Source: Lachnospiraceae bacterium (GTDB taxonomy: Bacteria; Bacillota; Clostridia; Lachnospirales; Lachnospiraceae). From it: a stretch of DNA of 64,000 nt. Below are positions 8,445-16,871 of the stretch, piece after piece. The stretch is from the NCBI GenBank assembly GCA_024696005.1, contig JAILHF010000031.1, positions 1 through 64,000 of the forward strand, written 5' to 3'. The notes below the pieces were generated by a model. That model was given only the letters and a program-made list of their open reading frames with translations, was not told where the DNA came from and did not search any database. How positions within the stretch are numbered: the first letter of the stretch is position 1; each line of letters opens with the position of its first letter. The translations under genes were made by a program, and so were the position numbers.

Positions 8445-9439
8445 GATTTCTGCGATATATAAAAGAACATCTATGGCTCTTAGCGGCCTTTCTGTTTGTG
8501 GCGCTTACCGCAGACATTTTTTTGCTCACCTTTGAAGGTTCTTTATGGCTGATACTCTATATCAGTTCTGCTTCCTTTATTGCCTGTTTTATATGCTTTC
8601 TTGTCGGATACTTAAGAACAAAGAAAATGTTTGACGAGATCGAAGATAAGATCGAAGCCATGGAAAAAAAGTATCTTGTACCCGAAGTGCTGGACGAGAG
8701 AGAAACCCAGGAAGAGGAACTTATCTTCGAGATACTTAAGAAGGCAGAAGTATCCATGAGTGACAACGTGGCCGGTTACAGACATGAAACCGAGGAATAC
8801 AGGGATTATGTGGAAAGCTGGGTGCATGAGATCAAGATACCCATCTCGGCAGCACAGATGATATGCGAAAATCATAAAGATACTCCTTTGAGGGAAAGCG
8901 AAATATCCGAGGAACTGGACAGGATAGAGGGTAATGTGGAACAGGCCCTTTATTATGCGAGAAGTTCGTATGTTGAAAAGGATTATTTCATTAAGGAGGT
9001 AAATGCGTCTGAACTGGTGAAGCGTGCCGTGGCGAAAAGGCGCCGGAACCTGATAGCCATGCGGGCAAAAATAGAGAACGATATAGCGGAAGATGCTGTG
9101 ATATGCAGCGATGCAAAGTGGCTGGCATTCATACTGGGACAGCTGATAGATAACAGCATCAAATACTCGAAAGAGGATGAAGGCCTGATACTGACTTTTT
9201 CACTGGAAGAGGTCGACGGCAGAAAGGCTCTGCTTATAAAGGACAACGGAGTGGGGATAAAGAGTGCCGAGACGGGCCGTGTGTTTGATAAGGGCTTTAC
9301 CGGGAGCAACGGACGAGCCGGCAAAGCTTCGACAGGTATAGGTTTCTATCTGTGCAGAAAGCTCTGTCTGCGCCTCGGGCATGACCTGACACTGACTTCG
9401 GAGGAAGGAAAGGGGACCTGCGTTAAGATAATATTCTAA
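8441..9439 (+). CDS. Intramembrane-sensing (BceS-type) histidine kinase
   Basis: A 332-residue kinase with two closely spaced membrane helices (about 11-30 and 36-57) and almost no extracellular loop. This is the mark of kinases that sense through a partner ABC transporter. The phosphoacceptor is H129 in SWVHEIKIPISA. The ATPase part has LGQLIDNSIKYS (N box), IKDNGVGI (G1), FDKGFTG and TGIGFYL (G2). The TTG start at 8441 overlaps the stop of the regulator gene (TTGA), with only a weak G-rich site upstream, so it is likely translated by coupling. No terminator is evident in the first bases after its stop. Confidence 0.88.
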   Translation: MRFLRYIKEHLWLLAAFLFVALTADIFLLTFEGSLWLILYISSASFIACFICFLVGYLRTKKMFDEIEDKIEAMEKKYLVPEVLDERETQEEELIFEILKKAEVSMSDNVAGYRHETEEYRDYVESWVHEIKIPISAAQMICENHKDTPLRESEISEELDRIEGNVEQALYYARSSYVEKDYFIKEVNASELVKRAVAKRRRNLIAMRAKIENDIAEDAVICSDAKWLAFILGQLIDNSIKYSKEDEGLILTFSLEEVDGRKALLIKDNGVGIKSAETGRVFDKGFTGSNGRAGKASTGIGFYLCRKLCLRLGHDLTLTSEEGKGTCVKIIF

Positions 9440-9977
9440 AACAGCAGTTAAGGATTAAAGAAGATTCAGTTCAAGGGATGATGGGAAGGGTTGTTGCCGG
9501 TTTTCTGCTTAACCATGCGGGCTTGAGGCGTTTTGAGTGTGTATATTCAGAACCCGTATTACAAGCCCGGGTTCAAGAAATTTTGGGCCGATTTCGGAGA
9601 CATTTTTTCGTGTCAAGTGGTCGCGCTGATAATCTTGGCCTGCACGGTATGAATGCAATGATGCAGGGATTTGAAAAACATAGTATAATCATATCAGTGG
9701 ATCATGAGTAGCCGGATGAATTGTCAGATAAGACCAAAGTAATAAGGTGACAGGGAAGAAGGATGAGTTAGGAAATCATATGCAGAAATTTGTAAAGAAT
9801 ATTTTAATCAGGAACGGAAAAACGGGATAGAAGATTTTTATTCCGGCTGGGAGTTTGTGGCCATAGGGTCGGAATTCAGGATCCTTTTTGCCGTAATAGG
9901 AATGGCAGCCGTTGTGCCAGGCAGGAATACAGGGAGCGCTGGCTGAACAGAGAAAAAAACATGGTGGATAAAGGGGC
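9440..9977. other. 538-base gap with degraded coding sequence, no intact gene seen
   Basis: A frame at 9478-9711 has no recognisable family, no good ribosome site and unusual composition. A second frame, 9767-9946, lacks a start but reads protein-like, with ERKNGIEDFYSGWEFVAIG and then a hydrophobic stretch. It may be the amputated N-terminus of a membrane protein. A TATAAT-like hexamer lies near 9681. The stretch looks like the scar where the Bce-type island meets the older backbone. Confidence 0.4.
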
Positions 9978-10925
9978 ATGAAAAGAGGAAAGGTCTATTA
10001 TCTGGTCTCGACAATCGTTTTAATGCTTGCCGCTGTTTTTTTCTTTTGGTACGGCCGCAAAGAATTCGGCGTCTTTTGCGCCGTTGCGGCTGCATTAAAT
10101 CTTTTCTGGTTCATCCTTGCGGTCAGGAATGAGAAGAAGGAAGCCTCACATAGTCAGGCATATAAAGATCTGAAGCATATAGCGGGCTCCGGATATGAGA
10201 GGACATACCGCGGCTTTTATCCGGAGCTTTTGAACGGGATCTATGATTGGGAGAGGGACGAGACAGAAGATTATATCTGGCATTGCTTTCAGGATCTTGG
10301 TTATTACGACATGGCGCCGCTGTTACCGGCTCTGAAAAAGTATGACGGGGTCAAAGCACTTCGGGAGAAACTGTCTTCGAAGGAGCAGAACGGGTACGAC
10401 GAAAGGACGATCGCACATGCCTTATATGCAGCCACCGGAGAAGAGGAATACTTCTGGCAGTGGCAGAGTGAAGAGCCGGTCTGGAAAGAAGAGCTGCAGC
10501 GGATCATGGAAGAAAAGAAACGCTATGGGGAAAGTGTAAAGCTTGGTACGAAAGAGAACGATATCAGGGCATTGATCCAAAAAGCAAAAACGGAATTCGA
10601 TCTTTATCTGCCGGAAGAATACATCGCTTTTCTGAGGGTCGTAAACGGATTGGAGTTCAACGGGTTCATGATCTACGGCATCGACCGGGAACTGACGGAT
10701 TCGGATCAGAACTGTAACGGCCTGATCGATAACAACCGGGTTTTTCATGAGAACGAATGGCTGCGGAAATACCTGTTTCTGGGACAATCCGACATCAGCT
10801 GGTTTGTCTATGACAAGGAAAAGAAAAACTATCTGGAACTGGATGCCCCGTCGGGAAGAGAGATGACGGAATATGAAAGTGCAGCTGCCATGATAAAGAA
10901 GATCCTGGCTAAAGCGCTTATATGA
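9978..10925 (+). CDS. Membrane-anchored SMI1/KNR4 (SUKH) domain protein
   Basis: A 315-residue protein. Two short hydrophobic stretches at about 9-23 and 30-45 should anchor it in the membrane. A charged middle region follows. The C-terminal 120 residues carry a SUKH fold: LPEEYIAFLRVVNGLEFNGFMIYGI is the typical start of the domain, and a LFLGQSDISWFVYD strand comes later. SUKH proteins include many immunity proteins against contact-dependent and polymorphic toxins, but no toxin gene is nearby, so it may be an orphan immunity protein or have an unrelated role. The ribosome site AAGGGG is close to the ATG. A terminator at 10941-10982 follows. Confidence 0.65.
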   Translation: MKRGKVYYLVSTIVLMLAAVFFFWYGRKEFGVFCAVAAALNLFWFILAVRNEKKEASHSQAYKDLKHIAGSGYERTYRGFYPELLNGIYDWERDETEDYIWHCFQDLGYYDMAPLLPALKKYDGVKALREKLSSKEQNGYDERTIAHALYAATGEEEYFWQWQSEEPVWKEELQRIMEEKKRYGESVKLGTKENDIRALIQKAKTEFDLYLPEEYIAFLRVVNGLEFNGFMIYGIDRELTDSDQNCNGLIDNNRVFHENEWLRKYLFLGQSDISWFVYDKEKKNYLELDAPSGREMTEYESAAAMIKKILAKALI

Positions 10926-10935
10926 TTTATTTGCT

Positions 10936-10964
10936 TTGTGAAGCGGCCGCAAAAATGGTATAAT
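10936..10964 (+). promoter_or_regulatory. Promoter of the metallophosphatase gene, nested in a terminator
   Basis: TTGTGA at 10936-10941 and a perfect TATAAT at 10959-10964 are separated by 17 bases. Expected transcription start is about 10971. The -10 box lies in the loop of the terminator hairpin at 10941-10979, so transcripts starting here lack the 5' arm and cannot form it. Confidence 0.65.
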
Positions 10965-10982
10965 ATTATGCGGTCGCTTTTT
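10941..10982 (+). terminator. Intrinsic terminator of the SUKH-domain gene
   Basis: AAGCGGCCGC (10941-10950) pairs with GCGGTCGCTT (10970-10979) with a single mismatch, across a 19-base loop, followed by a run of T to 10982. It lies 15 bases after the SUKH gene stop. Confidence 0.6.
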
Positions 10983-11037
10983 CCGTGAGGACGCGGAGGA
11001 GCGGCGAAAGCGGATTGTTTGATCGGAGTTGAAAGGG

Positions 11038-11793
11038 ATGAGGATCCTCGTCATACCGGATATCCATCTGAAGGCATGGATATTCGACAGAGCAGAAACC
11101 ATACTGAAAGCAGGCAGGGCGGACAGGGCGGTATGCCTCATGGACATTCCGGATGACTGGAACATGGAGTTTCAGGTGGAACGGTACAGACAGACCTTTG
11201 ACCGGGCGATCGCATTTGCCGGGACATTTCCGGATACGCTGTGGTGCTACGGAAACCACGATCTGAGCTATCCCTGGGGCAGGCTGGAAACCGGCTATTC
11301 ACCCTATGCGGAGAATACGGTCATCTCCAAGCTGGAAGAGCTGAAGAACGGTCTGCCGGATCCTTCCCGGATCGACATCATCCACAGGATCGACAAGGTC
11401 CTCTTCTCTCACGGAGGCCTCAGCGTCGATTTTCTGGAGTGGATGAATCCGGGACTGCTTGAGGAAGATATCGACGAAGTGCTGGATGCGGTTAATTCCA
11501 CGTCCCAATACCGTCTCTGGAATGATGAATCGCCCTTGTGGCTGAGACCGCAGTACAGGCCCGTAAACGCATTCCGGAGTGATACCTACACCCAGGTGGT
11601 GGGACATACACCGGTCGATGCGATATTCAAAAAGGACGGGTTCATTTCAACGGATGTGTTCTCGACCTATCGTGACGGGAGGCAGATCGGGGAATCGGCC
11701 ATGATCGTGATCGATTCGCAGACCGGAGAATATGAGAAGTTGCAGGTTCCCGGAAGACCGGCAGGGGAGGTCTGTGATGCAGAGGAAGAATAG
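11038..11793 (+). CDS. Calcineurin-like metallophosphatase
   Basis: A 251-residue cytoplasmic protein with the two-metal phosphoesterase motifs: PDIHL near the N-terminus (D-x-H), GNHD (about residues 73-76), FSHGG (about 122) and VVGHTP (about 188). The usual GD motif between the first two blocks is replaced by LMDIPDDW, so one metal ligand position is uncertain. Substrates of this superfamily range from protein phosphates to dinucleotides and cannot be named here. ATG 11038 has GGAG nine bases upstream; TTG 11029 is a weaker option. It has its own promoter at 10936-10964. Confidence 0.75.
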   Translation: MRILVIPDIHLKAWIFDRAETILKAGRADRAVCLMDIPDDWNMEFQVERYRQTFDRAIAFAGTFPDTLWCYGNHDLSYPWGRLETGYSPYAENTVISKLEELKNGLPDPSRIDIIHRIDKVLFSHGGLSVDFLEWMNPGLLEEDIDEVLDAVNSTSQYRLWNDESPLWLRPQYRPVNAFRSDTYTQVVGHTPVDAIFKKDGFISTDVFSTYRDGRQIGESAMIVIDSQTGEYEKLQVPGRPAGEVCDAEEE

Positions 11794-11853
11794 ACAGATA
11801 AAACGGAAAGCCGGGAAAGAAAACGGAAATAGAAAAAGCGGAGGCATGCTAGA

Positions 11854-13185
11854 ATGATCGATCAGGCAGCGTTCAATCAGATCGCCGAAACACTTGCGGC
11901 GCATTATGACAGCGTTTTTTATGTGGATGCGGAAACGGGAAGCTACACGATGTTTGTTCCCACGCAGATGCTGGGGGAATTGCAGATCCCGGAAGAGGGA
12001 GAGGATTTCTTTCAGATGGCCCGCGGAAACGCGAATAAATACGTGCATCCCGATGATCTGGAGACTGCGCTGTTGATCCATGATAAGGAAACGATCATCG
12101 ATACCCTGAAGAAAAACGGCTCCTATTCCGTGAGCCTGCGCCTTGTGATGGACGGCAGCATCATACACGTCCGGCATGTGGACATGATGTGCGGGGATGG
12201 AAAGCATATCCTGTTCTGCATGGAAAACATCGATGATGAAGTAAAGGAAAAGCAGGCCCAACTGAAGGAGCTTCAATCCGCTGAGCGCAGGATCAGGCTG
12301 GACGAGCTGACCGGGATCAAGAATTACAACGCCTTCATGGAACTGGGACGCTCGATGGATACCAGCATCCGCATGGCAGAGCCCGGGCTGGCCTTCGGCA
12401 TCATCGTATGCGATGTCAATGATCTGAAACACTATAACGATACGAGAGGACACAGCTTTGGTGACGAGGTCCTGCGCAGGGCCTGCCGGATGATCTGCGA
12501 TAATTTTGTGCACAGCCCGGTATACCGCACCGGCGGAGATGAGTTTGTCGTATACCTGACCGGCGAAGAGTATGAGATCCGGGAAGAGCTGCTTGAAAAT
12601 CTGAGAAGGGAATCCTATGCCAACGGACGTTCCCGTTCGGGCCCGGTCATAGCCACGGGCTTGTCCGTGTACGAGCCGGCATCGGATGCGACATTCTCCG
12701 ATGTGGTAAAACGAGCCGACCTGGACATGTATGAAAACAAGAAACTGCTCAAATCGGGCGGGACGGATGGCAGGGTGGAAACCGCGACAAAGGTGGAGCT
12801 CCCCATCCCCGAAGGCCGGAAGCGGAAGCTGGATGCCATGTTCGGAGCGCTGCTCACAACGGCCGGAGGCGGCTATGTGTTCCTGAATGACCTGCGATAT
12901 GACTATTCCAGATGGTCAGCCGTGTTGGCGGACGATTACGGTTTTGAGTCGGAATACATGTATCACGCGGGGAAGATCTGGCAGGAGTACATTCATCCCG
13001 ATGATCTGGCGAAGTACAAAGAGATCGTGGATTCCATCATAAGCGGAAAGGGGGATCCCGAGGATCTGAAGTATCGCGCGCGCAGACCGGACGGAACATA
13101 CATGGTTTTGCAGCCGAGGGCATTTGTCCTCTGTGACGATGAGGGCAATCCCGAATATTACGGAGGGATGATCATCCGGCACTGA
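11854..13185 (+). CDS. PAS-GGDEF-PAS diguanylate cyclase-type protein
   Basis: A 443-residue cytoplasmic protein. Residues about 10-130 form a PAS-like sensor fold (KYVHPDDLETALLIHD). A GGDEF domain follows from DELTGIKNYNAF, with FGIIVCDVNDLKHYND and the intact active site TGGDEF near residues 228-233. The bases for cyclic di-GMP synthesis are present, but the RxxD inhibitory site is absent. A second PAS fold (YIHPDDLAKYKEI) fills the C-terminus and stops at GGMIIRH, where related multidomain proteins often continue into another GGDEF or EAL domain. GGAGG lies nine bases before the ATG. A 60-base gap separates it from the phosphatase gene, so the two may be co-transcribed. Confidence 0.82.
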   Translation: MIDQAAFNQIAETLAAHYDSVFYVDAETGSYTMFVPTQMLGELQIPEEGEDFFQMARGNANKYVHPDDLETALLIHDKETIIDTLKKNGSYSVSLRLVMDGSIIHVRHVDMMCGDGKHILFCMENIDDEVKEKQAQLKELQSAERRIRLDELTGIKNYNAFMELGRSMDTSIRMAEPGLAFGIIVCDVNDLKHYNDTRGHSFGDEVLRRACRMICDNFVHSPVYRTGGDEFVVYLTGEEYEIREELLENLRRESYANGRSRSGPVIATGLSVYEPASDATFSDVVKRADLDMYENKKLLKSGGTDGRVETATKVELPIPEGRKRKLDAMFGALLTTAGGGYVFLNDLRYDYSRWSAVLADDYGFESEYMYHAGKIWQEYIHPDDLAKYKEIVDSIISGKGDPEDLKYRARRPDGTYMVLQPRAFVLCDDEGNPEYYGGMIIRH

Positions 13186-13199
13186 TCCGCCGTCCGGGT

Positions 13200-13643
13200 T
13201 CAGTCATTTTTCCGGAAGACCAGAAAGAGTACGCCGCTTATGCAGGCGCAGGTGACCGCCGGGGCGATGGTGCAGATCTGGATGATCAGCTGCCCGTAGC
13301 CCAGCCCCATCTCGCTGCGGGGGATGAGCTCGTAGGGAACCTCGATGGCCGGAAGGACAAAGAGTAGCAGGGGTATCACCAGCAGGGAATAGAAAAAGAC
13401 GATGCCGCAGGTCTTCGGTCGGTCAAACCATCTGCAGAGCCGGTTGATCAGAAGGAAAAGGCCGGTCAGCAGAAAGATCGTGAGCAGACAGAGGATCAGT
13501 ACGGCCGCCACGGAACGGAACGATACGGACCGTCCGGTCGGAAGCGTGAGAAACAGCATGTATTCGCCAAAGTTGCAGGCGAAACAGATCAGGGACAGGA
13601 CGATGACGGCCAAAACGGCAGCGATCGGGTGTTCTTTGTTCAT
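13200..13643 (-). CDS. Small membrane protein of unknown function
   Basis: A 147-residue protein with about four hydrophobic helices (near 8-28, 45-67, 81-100 and 117-141) and short polar ends. I do not recognise a family. GGAGG lies about ten bases before the ATG on the minus strand. It ends 14 bases from the convergent GGDEF gene and lies downstream of the GH13 gene on the same strand, but a terminator between them makes it a separate unit. Confidence 0.55.
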   Translation of the reverse strand: MNKEHPIAAVLAVIVLSLICFACNFGEYMLFLTLPTGRSVSFRSVAAVLILCLLTIFLLTGLFLLINRLCRWFDRPKTCGIVFFYSLLVIPLLLFVLPAIEVPYELIPRSEMGLGYGQLIIQICTIAPAVTCACISGVLFLVFRKND

Positions 13644-13705
13644 AGATCACAGATCCTCCGGGACAATGTATGGATTTCTCCGCCGATGGGCGAGGCGGAA
13701 AATAA

Positions 13706-13742
13706 AAAAGCGGGTTTTCGAAGTGGTTCGAAGCCCGCTTTT
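13706..13742 (-). terminator. Intrinsic terminator of the GH13 gene (can act in both directions)
   Basis: AAAAGCGGG at 13706-13714 pairs with CCCGCTTTT at 13734-13742, and TTCGAA blocks pair inside. Runs of A and T at both ends allow termination on either strand. It lies 11 bases beyond the GH13 stop codon. Confidence 0.7.
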
Positions 13743-13752
13743 GAGTTTCCGG

Positions 13753-15870
13753 TCAGAACGTCAGTCCGCCGTCACCGCTGTGACGCAGGATCATGGCGGA
13801 GTGCTTCGGGAGCGTGATGGTGATGCGCCCGTTTTCGAGCCAGTATTCCTTGTGGCTGTCGTCAAAGCCGTCCTCGGTGGTCAGCATGATCTGCTTGAGG
13901 GTGGCGTTTTTCCGTATGCCCAGAGGCCAGAGCAGGTACTCCTGGGTCACCTCGTGGTCATTGTTGTTGACGATCACGGCACTCTGTCCTTCCCGGTCGA
14001 AGCGCCCGTAGGAGATGAGCCCGGGAGCACAGTTCAGGATCTTGATGGAGCCGTGCTTGAATTCGTGATACTGCTTGTGGATGCGGATCATCTTGCGGTG
14101 GAAGCTGATCATCTCCGCATCTTCCCTTCCCCAGGGATAGGCACGGCGGTTATCCGGATCCGTCCAGCCGCAGAGCCCCGCTTCGTCGCCGTAATAGATC
14201 GTGGGTGCGCCGATCCAGGTGAACTGCATCAGCACGGCTTCACGCATCACGGCCTTGTTGATGCCTTCCGATGCGGCTTCGGGACCTGCCGTCGCGGTAC
14301 GGCCCACACGGTGGTTGGTGCGCGTCAGGAAACGGGAATGGTCGTGGTTGGAAAGCTCGTTCATGCTGATCATCAGGGACTGCATGGTCATGTCCGAAAC
14401 ATGGTAGCACATGGCCGCCCAGAAGTTGTCGGTATTGTTGAGCTGGTCCTGGCGATAGTCATCGCTGTGCTTCTGCATGCCGGTAAGGAACCAGGTGATC
14501 GGCTCCATGAAGGCATCGTAGTTCATGACCGTATCCCATTCGTTGCCCTGCAGCCAGGCCGAAGGACTGCCGTAATGCTCGGCCAGTATGATCGCTTCGG
14601 GGTTGGCTTCCTTGACCGCTTTGCGGAAATCCTGCCAGAAGAGGTGGTTGTACTCCGTGGAGTGCCCCAGGTCCGCGGCCACGTCCAGACGCCAGCCGTC
14701 GGCGTTGTAGGGAGGACTCACCCACTTCTGCGCGATCCGCAGGATATAGTCGTGAAGCTCTTTTGAGCCTTCGTAATTGAGCTTTGGCAGGGTATCGTGT
14801 CCCCACCAGCCGTCATAGGTCGGATTATAAGGCCACTTGCCGCTATTCGGGTCGTGGAATCGGAAGAAGTCGTGATAGGGGCTGTCTTCCGCGACATAGG
14901 CGCCTTTTTCGTAGCCTTCGGCGTGCTCGTAGATGCGTTCACGGTCCAGCCATTTGTTGAAGGAACCGCAATGGTTGAACACGCCGTCCAGGATCACCTT
15001 TATGCCCCGGCGGTGCGCTTCGGCCACAACCTGTGCAAAGAGCTCGTTGCTGGCTTCGAGGTTGGCCGGGTTGGTCACGCGGTTGATATAGCGGGAGGCG
15101 TGGGTGTTGTCGTTGTCCCCCTCCGGAAGCAGGCTGCCCTGCTCATCCACGATGCGTCCGAAATGGGGATCGATGTAATCGTAATCCTGGATGTCGTATT
15201 TATGGTTGGAAGGCGAGACGAAGAGGGGATTGAAGTAGATCACCTCCACGCCCAGCGATTCGAGATAGTCCATTTTGTCCAGCACGCCCTGCAGGTCGCC
15301 GCCGTAGAACTCGCGCACGTCCATGGTTGCCGGGAATTTGTCCCAGTTGTCCACATGGACCGTATGATCCCCGATGTAGCTGTATTCGTCCGTAAGCACG
15401 TCGTTGGTGGGATCGCCGTTGCAGAAACGGTCCACAAAGATCTGGTACATGACGGCTCCCTTTGCCCAGGCAGGGGTACGGAAGCCGGGTATGATCTTGA
15501 ATTTGAAGTGTTCGTCGATGTTGCGCACTACGCCGCGCGTGTCAAAGAGTACCGACAGATTGCCGACGTGGACTTCAAAATAGTATGCGAGCGTTTCTTT
15601 GCCCAGCCGGATCGTGACCGAATAGTAATCGAAAAGCTCATCCCTGGAGCTCATCTCCATCGGATGCTTCTCCCCGCCCGAAACGAGCAGGACGCGGTCT
15701 ATGTTGTTGCTGGCACAGCGGAAACGGATGGTGATGTTCTCGAAAGGAGAGGGCTGTTCGGGAGTGACGTAGTTGGAAGAGGTATCGGAATAGAGCGCAT
15801 GTTTGCGCAGGATCGGCCGCATACCTGCGATATAATACTGGTTTAACCTGGTGAAACTCATGTCACTCAT
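13753..15870 (-). CDS. GH13 alpha-amylase family enzyme (neopullulanase/cyclomaltodextrinase-like), cytoplasmic
   Basis: A 705-residue enzyme without a signal peptide. Residues 1-140 form a beta-sandwich like the N domain (CBM34) of neopullulanase and maltogenic amylases. The catalytic barrel follows, with all four GH13 regions: DGVFNHCG, DGWRLDVAADLGH (Asp nucleophile), ILAEHYG (Glu acid) and LSNHDHSR. A C-terminal beta domain ends the protein. Cytoplasmic members of this type hydrolyse imported maltodextrins, cyclodextrins or pullulan fragments at alpha-1,4 bonds. It has its own promoter at 15928-15956 and terminator, divergent from exonuclease III. The precise substrate is inferred. Confidence 0.85.
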   Translation of the reverse strand: MSDMSFTRLNQYYIAGMRPILRKHALYSDTSSNYVTPEQPSPFENITIRFRCASNNIDRVLLVSGGEKHPMEMSSRDELFDYYSVTIRLGKETLAYYFEVHVGNLSVLFDTRGVVRNIDEHFKFKIIPGFRTPAWAKGAVMYQIFVDRFCNGDPTNDVLTDEYSYIGDHTVHVDNWDKFPATMDVREFYGGDLQGVLDKMDYLESLGVEVIYFNPLFVSPSNHKYDIQDYDYIDPHFGRIVDEQGSLLPEGDNDNTHASRYINRVTNPANLEASNELFAQVVAEAHRRGIKVILDGVFNHCGSFNKWLDRERIYEHAEGYEKGAYVAEDSPYHDFFRFHDPNSGKWPYNPTYDGWWGHDTLPKLNYEGSKELHDYILRIAQKWVSPPYNADGWRLDVAADLGHSTEYNHLFWQDFRKAVKEANPEAIILAEHYGSPSAWLQGNEWDTVMNYDAFMEPITWFLTGMQKHSDDYRQDQLNNTDNFWAAMCYHVSDMTMQSLMISMNELSNHDHSRFLTRTNHRVGRTATAGPEAASEGINKAVMREAVLMQFTWIGAPTIYYGDEAGLCGWTDPDNRRAYPWGREDAEMISFHRKMIRIHKQYHEFKHGSIKILNCAPGLISYGRFDREGQSAVIVNNNDHEVTQEYLLWPLGIRKNATLKQIMLTTEDGFDDSHKEYWLENGRITITLPKHSAMILRHSGDGGLTF

Positions 15871-15927
15871 ACGAAAGCACCACCCTGTATGATTTCGGGA
15901 CAGGCTTATCGCCCGCCACCGCTCTAT

Positions 15928-15956
15928 ATTTTACCAAATCAGCGGGGATACGGCAA
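15928..15956 (-). promoter_or_regulatory. Promoter of the GH13 gene
   Basis: Read on the minus strand, TTGCCG (15951-15956) and TAAAAT (15928-15933) are 17 bases apart, about 58 bases before the GH13 start codon. Confidence 0.55.
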
Positions 15957-16062
15957 GTGTAAGTTTACATAATTTAGCCTGTTCCTGCTGACAGGCACCC
16001 GGTCACGGTTCAGACCGAGCCATGCGCATGCTGCGTTGCTACGGGCCTGAACGTAACGGGGC

Positions 16063-16091
16063 TTTTCAATTCCGGCCGCTTGTGGTATAAT
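16063..16091 (+). promoter_or_regulatory. Promoter of exonuclease III, almost touching the start codon
   Basis: TTTTCA (16063-16068) and a perfect TATAAT (16086-16091) are 17 bases apart. The expected start of transcription, 16098-16099, is one or two bases before the ATG at 16100, so the message should be essentially leaderless. Confidence 0.6.
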
Positions 16092-16099
16092 TTTTGCCT

Positions 16100-16855
16100 A
16101 TGAAATATGTATCCTGGAACGTGAACGGTCTGCGGGCCGTCATGGGTAAAAACTTCATGGAAGCATTCAACGCGGCAGACGCGGACGCCTTCTGCCTGCA
16201 GGAGACAAAACTGCAGGAGGGACAGATAGAGCTGGACCTGCCGGGTTATCTTCAATATTGGAATTATGCCGAGAAAAAGGGCTATTCCGGCACCGCGGTC
16301 TTTACGAAACACGAGCCCCTGAGCGTCAGCTACGGCATCGGTGTGGAGGAACACGACCACGAGGGCCGGGTGATCACGCTGGAGTATCCCTCCCATTACC
16401 TGATCACGGTCTATGTGCCCAACAGCCAGGACGGGCTGAAGCGCCTGGATTACCGGATGGAATGGGAGGATGCTTTCCTTTCCTATATCCGGAAGCTGGA
16501 TAAAAAGAAACCCGTGATCTACTGCGGGGATCTGAACGTGGCACACGAGGAGATCGATCTGAAGAATCCGAAAACGAACCACCTGAATGCCGGATTTACG
16601 GATGAAGAGCGTGAGAAGTTCGGAGCCGTGCTGAACGCGGGCTTCATCGACAGCTTCCGCTATTTCTACCCCGAACAGGCGGACGTCTATTCCTGGTGGT
16701 CCTATCGAATGCGGGCGCGGGAGAGGAATACGGGCTGGCGCATCGACTATTTCGTGGTCTCCGAAAAGCTGAAGGATCACATGAAGGACGCAAGGATCCT
16801 GACGGAGATCATGGGGAGCGACCATTGCCCGGTAGAGCTTGACATTGATATCTGA
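16100..16855 (+). CDS. exoA: Exodeoxyribonuclease III (AP endonuclease)
   Basis: A 251-residue enzyme of the ExoIII/APE family for base-excision repair. It opens MKYVSWNVNGLRA, then CLQETKL (catalytic Glu), YCGDLNVAH (Asp/Asn) and the terminal GSDHCPV (Asp/His pair), all at the usual places and at the normal family length. ATG 16100 fits the family N-terminus; TTG 16094 is in frame but has no support. No ribosome site can be seen because a TATAAT lies only nine bases upstream. metG follows after 16 bases and is likely co-transcribed. Confidence 0.92.
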   Translation: MKYVSWNVNGLRAVMGKNFMEAFNAADADAFCLQETKLQEGQIELDLPGYLQYWNYAEKKGYSGTAVFTKHEPLSVSYGIGVEEHDHEGRVITLEYPSHYLITVYVPNSQDGLKRLDYRMEWEDAFLSYIRKLDKKKPVIYCGDLNVAHEEIDLKNPKTNHLNAGFTDEEREKFGAVLNAGFIDSFRYFYPEQADVYSWWSYRMRARERNTGWRIDYFVVSEKLKDHMKDARILTEIMGSDHCPVELDIDI

Positions 16856-16871
16856 AGAGGAGTGAGAAAAA

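Noticed and set aside
9478-9711. A 77-codon frame in the gap after the kinase gene
   Set aside because: No known motif and no proper ribosome site; the neighbourhood looks degraded.
13402-14766. A 454-codon frame opposite the GH13 gene
   Set aside because: The GH13 gene has all catalytic motifs on the other strand. The antisense frame is open because of G+C-biased third codon positions.
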